DNA of 64,000 nt from AV69 sp963742315 (GTDB lineage: Bacteria; Verrucomicrobiota; Verrucomicrobiia; Chthoniobacterales; UBA10450): contig CAVULE010000001.1 of the NCBI GenBank assembly GCA_963742315.1, positions 1-64,000 on the forward strand. Direction: 5' to 3'. The notes beneath the pieces are model-generated. The model was not told the DNA's origin, made no database searches, and saw nothing but the letters and a program-made list of their open reading frames with translations. Below are positions 8,474 through 17,948 of the stretch, one piece after another. Within the stretch, counting starts at the first letter, position 1. Every line of letters starts with the position of its first letter. The position numbers and the translations under genes are program-made.

Positions 8474-8700
8474 TGCCTCCGGTGGACCTTGCTCGGTTGT
8501 CCGGCACCGCAGCAGTTTCACGAGTTGGAAACAAGTGGCTTCTGCTTTTCTGGTAGTGGTATGCTACCCAGTTCCACGCGCGCGAGACAGAACAACCGAG
8601 GGCCCTATGCCCGCTTTACCCGCAATTCGATAACAGCTGGAAAGCAAAAGATTTCAAGCTGGTCAAAGTCATCCCAAAGCCTTATCCGGACACAGTATGA
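8473..8700 (+). pseudogene. Small open frame interrupted by an in-frame TAG
   Basis: The ATG at 8473 overlaps the previous stop (TAATG). The frame reads to KWLLLFW, meets TAG at 8554-8556, then continues in the same frame with protein-like sequence (WYATQFHARETEQPR ... KAKDFKLVKVIPKPYPDTV) to TGA at 8698-8700. The simplest reading is a nonsense mutation in a 75-codon gene of the same small operon. It may also not be a gene at all. Confidence 0.35.
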
Positions 8701-8857
8701 ACCGGAGTGGCAAAGCCATCATGAAAATCAAATTGTCATTCCTACCGTTCTGCCCGTCAATTCTCTGACCACCTACGGCGCCGATTGATGAATTCCGTAC
8801 CTATGAGCGTGCTGCCTCTGCTCGCGGCGATGCAGATGAACCGAATCTGAATATTTT

Positions 8858-9651
8858 ATGGACGAAATTCTTTCGTTTATTTTCCGAAACCAATGGCTGG
8901 TCTTGATAATCATCGGGCTGGTTCTGGTCGCGCTAGCTGAGGTCGGGTTCCGCGCAGGCCGCGGCTCTTTGTAAAAAAAGATGAACCGCGCAAGGGCCAG
9001 ATCGGCGCGATCCAGGGTGCCGTGCTAGGGATGCTCGCGCTGCTGCTCGGTTTCACTTTTTCGATGGCCGTGACCCGCTATGAAACTCGCCGCGAGCTCG
9101 TGCTGCGGGAAGCGAATGCCATTGGCACGACTTATCTCCGCGCATCATTTCTGCCGGAGACAAACGCCAAGGCGATCGAGGATTTGCTGCGCCATTACGT
9201 CGATGCGCGGTTAAGTTTCTACACCGCTGGCAGCGATTCCGCCAAAATTACCCTCGCCCAAAGTGAAACGGCCAGACTGCAGCGTGAACTATGGTCACAC
9301 ACCATCGACGCCGCAAAGGAAGCGCCATCGCCGATCACTGCGACATTTATCAACGCGCTCAACGAAACGATCGATCTCGATGTCACCCGCTTGAACGCGC
9401 TGCGATCGCGCGTGCCGGGTGCGGTCTGGTTGCTCCTCGTGATCGTGGCCGGCGCGGGTTGTTATACAAGCGGCTACCGGGCCGGTGCCAACGGTGCGCG
9501 CACCGGTTTTTCCGCCTGGATGCTGCCGTTGCTTATCGCGGTGGTCATCACCATCATCGCGGATTTCGATCGGCCGCGCCGCGGCCTGATCGGCATCAGC
9601 CAGCAGCCCTTGCTCGATCTCAAGGAATCTTTAGAAACGAAGCAGCCATGA
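8858..9651 (+). pseudogene. DUF4239-like membrane protein, frameshifted near the start
   Basis: The ATG at 8858 opens MDEILSFIFRNQWLVLIIIG and a first membrane helix. Between 8955 and 8970 one base appears to be lost and the frame changes. The remainder reads DEPRKGQIGAIQGAVLGMLA, a second helix, a soluble helical region of about 110 residues and two further helices near the end, then LIGISQQPLLDLKESL. The layout and the GAVLGMLALLLGFTFSMAV segment resemble the DUF4239 (bestrophin-like) gene at 16024-16778. Total length is off by one base. Function unknown. Confidence 0.65.
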
Positions 9652-10112
9652 AAGGCGGTGGGGACTTGCCTTTGCGCGCCTAACGAGAAGTGGGCCTCAC
9701 ACGACCCGCGGGCAAACCGAATTAGGCTCGGAGAAAGTCTTCGGCAAAGGCTTCTGAGGCGCGCGGTGGGCTCTGACAACCTGTTCATGTCCGAGCCCGG
9801 CTTTCCCGTTCTTCTTTGCCGGGAAAATCTCACCTTCAAGAGCATCCCGGCGGCAAGGCTAGCCTGGGCATCCCTTCAGCAGAAACGACACAAATCGGTA
9901 GCTTTGTTGGACTGCAGTCTCCGAAACATACGCGGCGCTGCCAGTTCGGTAAAAGGAAGCGATCGTGCCCGCCGGATGTGCATTGCAGCAAATTCGTTCT
10001 TTGACCGAACGTCGATCAGCTGAATCGGCTCACGATTAACCGACCAACTTCTCCAGCTCGGGACAGTCTATCATTTTCACACGATTAATCGGGCGAATCT
10101 ACGTATTGAGCA

Positions 10113-10132
10113 GGTTGGACCTTAGTCCAATG
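10113..10132. promoter_or_regulatory. GGAC-N4-GTCC motif, first of a triplet
   Basis: GGTTGGACCTTAGTCCAATG, near-perfect palindrome, about 300 bases upstream of DUF3300 copy 2. Confidence 0.5.
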
Positions 10133-10152
10133 TTATCGACGGCGAATTGCAT

Positions 10153-10170
10153 ATTGGACGTTAGTCTTAC
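10153..10170. promoter_or_regulatory. GGAC-N4-GTCC motif, second of a triplet
   Basis: ATTGGACGTTAGTCTTAC, with one changed base in the right half-site. Confidence 0.5.
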
Positions 10171-10189
10171 ATACCGCGCCCTACCATGA

Positions 10190-10208
10190 TGGGACGAAAG
10201 TCCAATAG
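10190..10208. promoter_or_regulatory. GGAC-N4-GTCC motif, third of a triplet
   Basis: TGGGACGAAAGTCCAATAG, opposite orientation to the first two by its outer bases. Confidence 0.5.
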
Positions 10209-10257
10209 CGGGCCGAATGAGCTCCGCGGCAAACTTCGCGCAAGAGATCGGAATTTT

Positions 10258-10431
10258 ATGAACCGCCTACCTGGTTTAGACCGCCAACGACTCCCGTTTC
10301 GTCAACTAATCGCTGCGGGAGGCGTGGTTGCACTGGCAATTAATTCCTCGAGCGTTAGGGTAGCAATCACCACCTCCGCAACCGGACTCAACTTAATGCA
10401 TTGTAATTCGCAAACCCTGCAACCAACATGA
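10258..10431 (+). CDS. Possible small membrane peptide leading the DUF3300 copy 2 operon
   Basis: A 57-codon frame starting at ATG 10258 with a GGA ribosome site about 7 bases upstream. It has one hydrophobic stretch (LIAAGGVVALAINSSSV) and its TGA overlaps the DUF3300 ATG (ATGA at 10428-10431). It has no recognised family. It may be a leader or coupling peptide, or chance. Confidence 0.25.
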   Translation: MNRLPGLDRQRLPFRQLIAAGGVVALAINSSSVRVAITTSATGLNLMHCNSQTLQPT

Positions 10432-11761
10432 AAACTACGCTCCCGAAACTCCTTGTCGCGGCAGTCTGCATTGCCGCGCCCTTCCCTCCAGGCAGTATGC
10501 TCGCGCAGGCGCCACCGGGGCAGCCACAACTGGCTGCACCGACTGCGCCGTTGCTCTCGCCCGATCAGTTGCAGAATCTGGTCGGTCGCATCGCACTTTA
10601 CCCGGACGATTTGCTGGGACTGATGTTGCCCGCGGCAACCACGCCGCTCGATATCGTGAAAGGTCAGCACTTTCTCGAAAAGTATAAGCAAGATAAGAAC
10701 CTCAAGCCCGACCCGTCGCTGTCGCAACCAGTGCTCAATCTGCTGGCCTATCCGGAGGTGGTCAGCTTTATGAATGACGACCTCGATTGGACCCAGGCGC
10801 TCGGAGAGGCGGTGATCGCGCAGCAGCCGGATGTTCTCCAGGCAATTCAGATTTTCCGGCGCAAAGCGCAAGACGCCGGCAATCTGAAGACCGACGACAA
10901 GCAGGTCGTGGTTGATCAGCCGGATGCGGTGAAGATCGTTCCCGCCAAGCAGGAGGTAGTCTATGTTCCGCAATACCAGCCTTCAGCCGCGGTCGTGCAG
11001 CAAGCCGGTGCCAGCCGTCACCTATTCGTCGACGGCCTATCCGAACTACTATGTTCCTGGCGCAGCGGCCGCGGCGGCGACGACTGGTTATGTCGCTGGC
11101 GCCGCGACAGCCTACGGGCTGAACTGGGCCAACGGTGCGGTCTATAGCGCACCTGTACGCGTCTCAGTCTGCTTACAATCAGCAGCAGAGGCAGAACTAC
11201 GCGAGTCAGTCGCAACAAAGCTGGCAAAACTATTCTAGTTCAGCACAAACCCAGCGACAAAATTCAGCTTCTCAAAATCAAAGCGCGCGGCAGCAGACAT
11301 CTACTACCAATCAGGCGCAACGCCAGCAGTCCGCCGGTGGCGCCCAATCTCAGGCGGCAGCAAATCAGACGCAGCGCCAGCAGTCCTTCAGCGGCGCCCA
11401 ATCTCAGTCGGCGGGAAACCAGGCGCAACGCCAGCAATCCGCCGGTGGTTTGCAATCTCAGGCGACTGCTAACCAGGCGCAACGCCAGGGCGCGGCCGGC
11501 GCGCAGCAAGGACAACGTCAAGCACCGGAGGGCGCGCAACATTGGCAGGGTGGCGGTGGCGCAGGTCGCGAAGGTGGACAAAGTCCGGGTGCTGCTAGAT
11601 CCGCTTCGGCCGGACAGTTTGGTGGGCGCCAGTCTGGCGGAGCACACGAGGGTGGCGCATTCGGCGGCATGTCGTCGGGCTCTCGATCGCAAAGCTTCAG
11701 CCAGCGCGGCGGACAGAGTATGTCGAGCATGAGTCACAGCGGCGGCGGACGACGTAGATAG
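10428..11761 (+). pseudogene. DUF3300 family secreted protein (copy 2), two frameshifts
   Basis: Signal peptide at residues 1-26 (ending SMLAQ), then a clear DUF3300 core (LVGRIALYPDDLLGLMLPAA, LNLLAYPEVVSFMNDDLDW, VVYVPQYQPS). Near 11000 coding moves to another frame (PAVTYSSTAYPNYYVPGAAA) and near 11152 to a third (YASQSAYNQQQRQNYASQS). The third carries Gln-rich repeats built on QAQRQQSAGGAQSQ and a Gly/Ser-rich tail ending GGGRRR with TAG at 11759-11761. Copy 1 has a Gly-rich tail instead of the Gln repeats. The DUF2950 partner follows 27 bases downstream and is intact. Confidence 0.75.
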
Positions 11762-11788
11762 ACAGGAACTGAATCAATTTATTCGATC

Positions 11789-12679
11789 ATGAAAACACTT
11801 CTTATTTCTCTCAGCCTGACGGTTGCTCTTCTATCCTCCACGGCCCGCGCGCAGGAAAACCCAGCGGCAACACAGCGCGCCTTCGAGACGCCAGAGGAGG
11901 CGGCCAAGGCGTTCGTCGCTGCCCTTAAGACCGGCGAGACTGCGCCCTTAGTCGAAATCTTCGGTACCGAACACCGCGACCTCATCGGTACGGTTGATGC
12001 CGCGCGCGACCGCGAACTGCGCGGGCGTCTTGCCAAGATGGCCGAGGATCGCCAGCGCTTGCGCGCCAACGACGACGGTTCGGTGACATTGGTCGTTGGG
12101 TATGAAGCCTGGCCCTTCCCAATCCCACTGGTCAAGACGGACACCGGCTGGCACTTCGACACTAACGCCGGGTTCGAAGAAGTGCTCAAGCGGCGCATCG
12201 GTGAAAACGAACTCACGGCCATCGCCACCTTGCGAGCCTATGTGGCAGCACAACGACATTACGCCGCGCAGCCGCGCGATGGCACGGAAGTGCGGCAGTT
12301 CGCGCAAAAGCTCCAAAGCGCGCCGGGTAAAAAGGACGGTCTGTACTGGGCGGCCAATACCGGCGAAGAACCAAGTCCCGGCGGTCCTGAAATCAAGGAC
12401 TCGAAGACGCCGTATGCCGGTTACTATTTCAAAATCCTCACCGCTCAAGGCGCGGCGGCTCCCGGAGGCAAATACAACTACATCATCAACGGCCACCTGA
12501 TTGGCGGGTTCGCGATGATCGCGTGGCCCGCTGATTATGGGAAAACGGGCGTGATGACGTTTCTGGTAAATCATTATGGCGACGTCTATCAAAAAGACCT
12601 TGGCCCGAAGACGGCCGAACTGGCCGCTGGGATGAATAGCTACAATCCCGACTCAAGTTGGACGAAGGAGACCGACTAG
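11789..12679 (+). CDS. DUF2950 family secreted protein (copy 2)
   Basis: A 296-residue protein with a signal peptide (MKTLLISLSLTVALLSS, then TARAQ). The family pattern is complete: FETPEEAAKAFVAALKTGE, WPFPIPLVKTDTGWHFDTNA, KRRIGENELTAIATLRAYV, YAGYYFKILTAQGAAAPGG and the SYNPDSSW end. It is clearly homologous to the protein at 1733-2737 but shorter at the C-terminus. It lies 27 bases after the broken DUF3300 copy 2 and is in the same orientation. Intact despite its broken partner. Function unknown. Confidence 0.9.
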   Translation: MKTLLISLSLTVALLSSTARAQENPAATQRAFETPEEAAKAFVAALKTGETAPLVEIFGTEHRDLIGTVDAARDRELRGRLAKMAEDRQRLRANDDGSVTLVVGYEAWPFPIPLVKTDTGWHFDTNAGFEEVLKRRIGENELTAIATLRAYVAAQRHYAAQPRDGTEVRQFAQKLQSAPGKKDGLYWAANTGEEPSPGGPEIKDSKTPYAGYYFKILTAQGAAAPGGKYNYIINGHLIGGFAMIAWPADYGKTGVMTFLVNHYGDVYQKDLGPKTAELAAGMNSYNPDSSWTKETD

Positions 12680-12820
12680 CCACATTTCAAAGCATGGATC
12701 GCGTCAGCCCCGACTAGGCTGGAGCCCTACTAACAGTGCCTGGCCGGAAGGCGAAGAAGCGTCCGCTACGGAATAGGGATTTAGCGTAAGTATTGATTAC
12801 TCGGATACCACAAAGCTCCG

Positions 12821-14467
12821 GTGATTACTGACTACTCAAGAGCAACATGCCGAATTCGACTAATCGCGCTTGGCGCGACCGTCGCCCTTCTCGCAGCGTG
12901 CGCAACGACGCCCCAACGGAAGGAGACGCAATATGCTCCGGCAGCGGATAGCCTAAGGGAGGCGCGGTCGGTGCAAGTTCCAGTCGAAAAACGAGCGGCC
13001 GATTACCTGCACGCGGCGGCCATCACAACTCCGATGCTTGGCTCAGGAACGCAGGAGACACCGGCCTTGGACGCTTACAACACCGCTGCCGCGGAGCTGA
13101 CAATTTTGCTACGTTCTAGTGAAGGAGGTCGATTGTGGAACCAGCCGTTGACGGTTACTTCGAATAACGAGACCTACCATTTGCATCTACAACCTGCCGG
13201 CCCAGCTGTTTGGCCGCCGGATTATTTCAACTCATTTCAACTGGCCAGCTCAATTAAGCATTCACTGGTAAGGAAGGAGACAGCTCAACAAGGAGTTGGG
13301 GGCGCGCTGGTCGGAGTTCGGAACACGACTCCGCGTGAAAATTTTGCTTCGCTAAAGGGAATTAGCGCTCCAGTAACAGCTACTCTCGATTTCAGGGGAA
13401 AGGACGTTACCCTTGCCCTGCGGCGCCCTGCTAAACAACCGACTGCATTAGTAGAAGGCAAGGTCCGCCCGCTCGCCGCCGATTTTTCAGCACCAATCAG
13501 CTATTACTCGCCCCCATCTAATCTCACGCTCGTTGAATTAATGGCTGCGCTGCGATCCAGTCGTTACATTGATAAGACGGGCTTGTATTTCCTTCAGCCC
13601 TACGATCCGGACCGAATTCCGCTCGTTTTTGTACACGGTCTGGTGTCAAGTCCGTTTACGTGGGTGGAGACGATCAACGGACTGGAAGCAGATCCGGAGA
13701 TACGGAAACGGTACCAATTCTGGGTCTTCGCCTATCCTACCGGAACACCCATTCTTTATTCCGCGCTGCGCTTGCGCGAGGAGTTGGCCAAAGTAGACAA
13801 ACTACATCCGAATCATCTTCCCTATGTTGTGGTTGGCCACAGCATGGGTGGAATACTTACTCACGCTCAGGTAGTAACAGTGACTCCAGAGATGTGGGAA
13901 AAAGCCGTCGGCGAACCGGCAAAGAAGATTCTTGCCCGCAATTCCAACAATAGCCTTATTCACGCGCTTATCTTTAAGGCGAATCCACGCATAAAACGCG
14001 TCGTCTTTATTTGTACTCCGCATCGCGGAAGTGAGATGGCCAGCGGCGGAATCGGCCGACTCGCGATTAGCTTGATCTCCCTGCCGGTCAATGTGGCCAC
14101 GGTGTTGAACGATGCCGTAACGCAAGCGGAGTTGACACGAATTACGGGCAGCAAACGTTTACCGAATAGCGTGTACGGTTTACAGCCAAACAATCCGACA
14201 TTCAAAGTGCTAAACAGCGTTCCAATGACCGTTCCTTATCATTCGATTATCGGCGATCGCGGCAAAGGCGACTCGCCAAACAGCACAGATGGAGTAGTGC
14301 CGTATTGGAGCTCGCATCTTGATGGTGCACGATCTGAGGTAATCGTTCCCGGCCCGCACGGGTCCACCGGGCTGCCGCAAACGATTGCCGAGCTCGACCG
14401 GATTCTGCGTTTACATGTGGGCCTCAACAGCGCTGCAAAACCAGCCGTCGCTCAGGCAAACCACTAA
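12821..14467 (+). CDS. Lipid-anchored alpha/beta hydrolase (lipase-like)
   Basis: A 548-residue protein. GTG at 12821 is the only reasonable start before the lipobox (LLAAC, Cys about residue 27). The N-terminal 240 residues are a domain I do not recognise. The C-terminal part is an alpha/beta hydrolase: the oxyanion region VFVHGLVSSPFTW, the nucleophile elbow GHSMGG, a late Asp in NSTDGVVPYW and a catalytic His in GPHGSTG. It is probably an esterase or lipase facing the periplasm or outer membrane. The substrate cannot be read from the sequence. It stands alone on the plus strand with about 140 bases upstream and no clear terminator. Confidence 0.85.
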   Translation: MITDYSRATCRIRLIALGATVALLAACATTPQRKETQYAPAADSLREARSVQVPVEKRAADYLHAAAITTPMLGSGTQETPALDAYNTAAAELTILLRSSEGGRLWNQPLTVTSNNETYHLHLQPAGPAVWPPDYFNSFQLASSIKHSLVRKETAQQGVGGALVGVRNTTPRENFASLKGISAPVTATLDFRGKDVTLALRRPAKQPTALVEGKVRPLAADFSAPISYYSPPSNLTLVELMAALRSSRYIDKTGLYFLQPYDPDRIPLVFVHGLVSSPFTWVETINGLEADPEIRKRYQFWVFAYPTGTPILYSALRLREELAKVDKLHPNHLPYVVVGHSMGGILTHAQVVTVTPEMWEKAVGEPAKKILARNSNNSLIHALIFKANPRIKRVVFICTPHRGSEMASGGIGRLAISLISLPVNVATVLNDAVTQAELTRITGSKRLPNSVYGLQPNNPTFKVLNSVPMTVPYHSIIGDRGKGDSPNSTDGVVPYWSSHLDGARSEVIVPGPHGSTGLPQTIAELDRILRLHVGLNSAAKPAVAQANH

Positions 14468-14623
14468 CGCGCCTCGGGTTGAAGTATTGTTTCCAATGGA
14501 CAGGAGCTGATTTGCGCGCTCGGTACACGAACTCATATAGTCCTTCGCCAAGACCCACAGAAATTATTTCAATGTAGCAAACCAAAACGTAAATCCCGAG
14601 AGAAAAGGACAATCGAAAAACCA

Positions 14624-15316
14624 ATGAAAACGATGAACCGGAAGTTTGGAGTAGTGACAGCATTTGTTCTCGCCCTTGCAGCCGTGGCGAATGCACAAGT
14701 GACAAAGGAGCAACAATCGGCGCTCACGCCGGACAAGGTCCTTACCGATCTGATGGACGGTAACGCCCGCTACGCAGCCGGCAAGATTAGCAACCCGGAG
14801 ATTAAGAAAAGGATAACGAACTCCGCTGATGGCCAGTATCCGAAGGCCGTCGTGTTATCCTGTCTTGATTCGAGGGTTCCAGTCGAGCTGGTATTTGATC
14901 AACGAATTGGAGACATCTTTGTCGGTCGGGTGGCGGGGAATATAGAAGACGAGGACCAGCTCGGTTCCATGGAGTTCGCGACCAAGCTGGAGGGCGCCAA
15001 ACTTGTGTTCGTACTGGGTCACAGTGCGTGCGGTGCGGTGAAGGGGGCATGCGACGAGGCGAAGCTTGGCAACCTAACGGCTTTGCTCGCCAAAATCAGG
15101 CCGGCGGTGGACGCGGTGCAAGGATTCAAACCGGAGGAACGCACGTCTAAAAACAAGGAGTTCGTAGAAAAGGTTGTTGAAGAAAATGTGCGGCAGACAA
15201 TCACTGACATTCGCAAAGACAGCCCAGTCCTGGCGGAGCTTGAAACATCGGGCAAAATCAAAATCGTTGGAGGGATTTACGACCTGCACACCGGCAAAGT
15301 CACACTTTTGAAATAA
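14624..15316 (+). CDS. Periplasmic beta-class carbonic anhydrase
   Basis: A 230-residue protein interconverting CO2 and bicarbonate. Its signal peptide (VVTAFVLALAAVANAQ) suggests export, which is less usual than the cytoplasmic form. Zinc ligands fit the beta class: Cys and the Asp/Arg pair in SCLDSRVP, then His and Cys in LGHSACGAVKGAC. The end, GKIKIVGGIYDLHTGKVTLL, is standard. ATG at 14624 or 14633 could be used. A C-terminal fossil of a paralogue is at 5038-5136. Possible roles are pH or bicarbonate supply at the envelope (inference). Confidence 0.92.
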   Translation: MKTMNRKFGVVTAFVLALAAVANAQVTKEQQSALTPDKVLTDLMDGNARYAAGKISNPEIKKRITNSADGQYPKAVVLSCLDSRVPVELVFDQRIGDIFVGRVAGNIEDEDQLGSMEFATKLEGAKLVFVLGHSACGAVKGACDEAKLGNLTALLAKIRPAVDAVQGFKPEERTSKNKEFVEKVVEENVRQTITDIRKDSPVLAELETSGKIKIVGGIYDLHTGKVTLLK

Positions 15317-15407
15317 GCCAAAGCGAAGAGTTTAAACGCGTGGCCTAACGAGTACGCGACAGTGGAAGCGGTAATTATGCTCCGGCCGCGACGCCATTGG
15401 GCCGGCC

Positions 15408-15430
15408 TATTGGACTTTGGTCCCATGTAG
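15408..15430. promoter_or_regulatory. GGAC-N4-GTCC motif in a convergent gap
   Basis: Contains CTATTGGACTTTGGTCCCAT. It lies between the 3' ends of the carbonic anhydrase and the next minus-strand gene, so it is not in a promoter position for either. Confidence 0.4.
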
Positions 15431-15981
15431 TCACTCATCGCTATATCTTCCGGTGTTTGCCTCGCTCCGCTGAGCGCCCTTCCCAGTCGCGCCAGTTCCC
15501 TGTACATAACAGAACAACGCAAACAAACCGACGATCAGAACGAGATAGCGGGAGGGAGGTATTTGCAATTCGGGCCTTGGCATGATGAAGGCGAAGCAAA
15601 AAACGGCGCCGGCGAAGACGAAGGAAACGCTGCCGACAAATAGAATGACGTGGCCAAGAAATGCATTGTGGAACTGAGGCAGCGGCGGATTAAATCGATG
15701 GCGCATCCAATAACCGGCCTGCATCAGTCCGATTGATGACAGCGACCAGATCAGCCTTTCCGGTCGCACTTCATGTCCGGCCGGATCGGCTAAGACCTGT
15801 CGGTAAAGCGGAATGGCATACCAAAGAAGGATGGTCGCTCCGATCGTTTGTATGGCGAAGAAAAAGAAGTAACGCGAGGCATCGGCGCGGCGTCCCGGTG
15901 CGCGGCCGCCCCGACGCTGCCTTCGGATTGTCGGGTCTTATCATTTACGTCCCAGTAGCGTGCCATACGATCGAGATACAT
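15431..15981 (-). pseudogene. Four-helix membrane protein, frameshifted
   Basis: The ATG at 15981 opens MYLDRMARYWDVNDKTRQSE. At about 15900 one base appears lost. The restored frame reads RYFFFFAIQTIGATILLWYA, then joins the frame with the remaining helices (HVILFVGSVSFVFAGAVFCF and YLVLIVGLFALFCYV) to the stop at 15431. The total length is off by one base. The family is not recognised; no residues suggest an enzyme. A DUF4239 gene follows upstream on the same strand. Confidence 0.6.
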
Positions 15982-16023
15982 GGTTGATGATTAACTCACG
16001 CGACAACAACGGTTTTGACGGAG

Positions 16024-16778
16024 TCATTTGGCGAGGTGGTTCAGGACATTAATCATCGGCTCGCTGGGAATCCGGATCAGGCCACTAAGAGGATGGTCGA
16101 GTTCCAGAATTAGGAAAACGGCGCCGGCCACCGAAAACGCGGCTGCGACAAATGCGAGAGTGGTCGTGGCGTTAGGCGGCGCGATCAGGCCGAAACCAAA
16201 GAAGATGACTACCAGCCAGGAGACCAGTCCGATCAAAAGCTGCCTCGAAATGGACGGAAGCGCCTGCGCTTGCAACAGCGACCGAAGCTCGGCCAGGTCC
16301 ACCATAACGGTCGCTGCCTGCGCCTTGAGCGCGCGTTGCGCGTCGTCGTTCGGAGAGAGACGGAGAACGGCGAAATAAAGGGCGTCACCCGCCTGCTCGT
16401 TGGGAGCCGCTTGGGCAGACCTGCCTCTCTCTTCTGGCCACATGCGCGCGACCGCATCGGCAACGACGTCGCGACACTGGACGCGCGCCCCAGCCGCTTC
16501 AGGTCCGTAAGCGGCCAGGACCCGGTCGAGGAACGCGACCTTGGCCGCCATCTGACTCACTTCACTTCGCACGGTGTCGTAGGTGCCCTTGGCCGAGCTG
16601 ATGAGCAACCCCAGGAGCAGTGCGGTCATCGTCGCGACAAGACCCATGGCCAGTTTCACGGCGTCCTTGGACTCCGCGCTGAGATGGTCCTGTGGAAGGT
16701 AGCGACGCACACGCCTTCCGAGAATCGCGATGCCGACGAGGCCATGAACAAAATGATAGAGGCGGAAGTGGTAATCAT
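16024..16778 (-). pseudogene. DUF4239 (bestrophin-like) membrane protein, frameshift in first helix
   Basis: The ATG at 16778 opens MITTSASII, and after a run of four T (16750-16753 on the plus strand, AAAA) the frame must shift by one to give FVHGLVGIAILGRRVRRYLP. The rest is typical of DUF4239: HLSAESKDAVKLAMGLVATM, a second helix (TALLLGLLISSAKG), a long soluble helical part and two C-terminal helices. A GTG at 16710 gives a shorter intact version without helix 1, so a truncated protein could still be made. Function unknown. Confidence 0.7.
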
Positions 16779-16859
16779 TAGTGAATAGTTAGTGGAGCGC
16801 AGACGTTGACATGACCATTGTTCCGAGCAGTAATCGCCGTCACAATCGTAAACATTGTT

Positions 16860-17903
16860 CTACTTGGCCATCGATGTCTCGGACGATTTGTGCTTCGACG
16901 TTGCAGCCGATTTCGGTGGACCACCGAATGTCCAGGAACCGCCGAAGACGATGGAGCGTCCCTCCGGTCGAGCCGCGGCCGAATACTCGTCGTAGTACTT
17001 AAAAAAGAACAGCAGATCCCACTTGGTAAAAATGAGATTGGCTTGACCACCGATGCCGTGCACGGAGTAATGAGGAACCCTGCTCGCCGGCACGGAAAAT
17101 CTACCTAGCAAGAAATTGCCGCTGTTGTCTGTAACCTCCCACTGGTCGTATCCGACGAGGCCTATTTGGGCCAGTATGCTTTGATCTTTGTTCAACGGCA
17201 GCGCCTGTCCGATTCCCCACTCCATCGTGAAGGCTTGTCCTGGCGTGATACTGCTCGTCCGGCCGACAGGGAACCCGGCAGCCTCTCTGCTGCCGTGGAT
17301 TTCCCAGTCAGTGGCGAGATTTACCGTCGTTCCGTGGTCCTTCGTAACATAGAGGGTAGTGCCCGTTGTGATATTGTGACCCCAATATCCTGAACCTACG
17401 TTGTCGCTGGCCCCGGGAGAATATCGCCCTGTCGGAGCAGTGAAAGCGTAGCCGGCATTGAAATCGACTCGGTCGCCCAGGTGCCAACCGAAATTGATCG
17501 GTTCCACATAGATGTCGGCAAAACCTGATCCGCCGCCACCACCGCTGAGGTTCGTCCCACTGATGTCGGCGACCAGCTCGCCGGTGGCGTAGCTCAGAGT
17601 AATGTAGGGCATGAAGTATCCGCCGAGGATCTCCTGCGATGGAACGTAATAGATGATGTTCTCATCGAGCCAGAACGAGTAGGTTCCGGTAACATGTGGA
17701 AACGGGTTGCCGCTGGCGTTATTCAACTGGTCGGCGGAGTAGTTCACCGCCAGGTTCGCATAAGTAAACCCCGGATCCGGAATCACACCGGCGTTTAGGC
17801 CGAACTGGCCCGGCACCCATTGTCCCTTTTGTTGTGCGAGCGCCGGCAAGGAACATAGTAGTGAGAGACAAACGAAGCTTAAGCTTCTGGCTGTCGTTCT
17901 CAT
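16860..17903 (-). CDS. Outer-membrane beta-barrel, phenol MetA/SphA-like family
   Basis: A 347-residue protein with a signal peptide (LSFVCLSLLCSLPALAQ). The body is a pattern of alternating beta strands with family-like segments (GVIPDPGFTYANLAVNYSAD, YFMPYITLSYATG, ADIYVEPINFGWHLGDRVDF, GYAFTAPTGRY). These fit the 'MetA-pathway of phenol degradation' outer-membrane family, whose members are putative channels for hydrophobic compounds; the family name does not prove phenol use. It follows 45 bases after the sulfatase at 17949-19379 on the same strand and may import its substrates. Confidence 0.85.
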   Translation of the reverse strand: MRTTARSLSFVCLSLLCSLPALAQQKGQWVPGQFGLNAGVIPDPGFTYANLAVNYSADQLNNASGNPFPHVTGTYSFWLDENIIYYVPSQEILGGYFMPYITLSYATGELVADISGTNLSGGGGGSGFADIYVEPINFGWHLGDRVDFNAGYAFTAPTGRYSPGASDNVGSGYWGHNITTGTTLYVTKDHGTTVNLATDWEIHGSREAAGFPVGRTSSITPGQAFTMEWGIGQALPLNKDQSILAQIGLVGYDQWEVTDNSGNFLLGRFSVPASRVPHYSVHGIGGQANLIFTKWDLLFFFKYYDEYSAAARPEGRSIVFGGSWTFGGPPKSAATSKHKSSETSMAK

Positions 17904-17948
17904 GTTGTTCTCATAATCTGATCGGTCAGTGGGGTATCTGAGAACTCG

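Larger units (their letters stand above)
9652..10257. other. Intergenic stretch with three palindromic motifs at its right end
   Basis: I see no convincing gene. Open frames on both strands at 9658-10023 and 9474-9845 have no family or start context. Three motif copies are spaced about 40 bases apart at 10113-10208. Confidence 0.5.

Noticed and set aside
8554..8556. In-frame TAG as a site of recoding (for example pyrrolysine)
   Set aside because: No recoding gene or element is visible and neighbouring genes in this operon carry ordinary disabling mutations.
9658..10023. Plus-strand open frame of 121 codons
   Set aside because: Composition and start context are poor and no domain pattern is visible; kept as a gap.
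16860..17903. A phenol degradation locus
   Set aside because: Only the outer-membrane family name points to phenol; there are no catabolic genes nearby.
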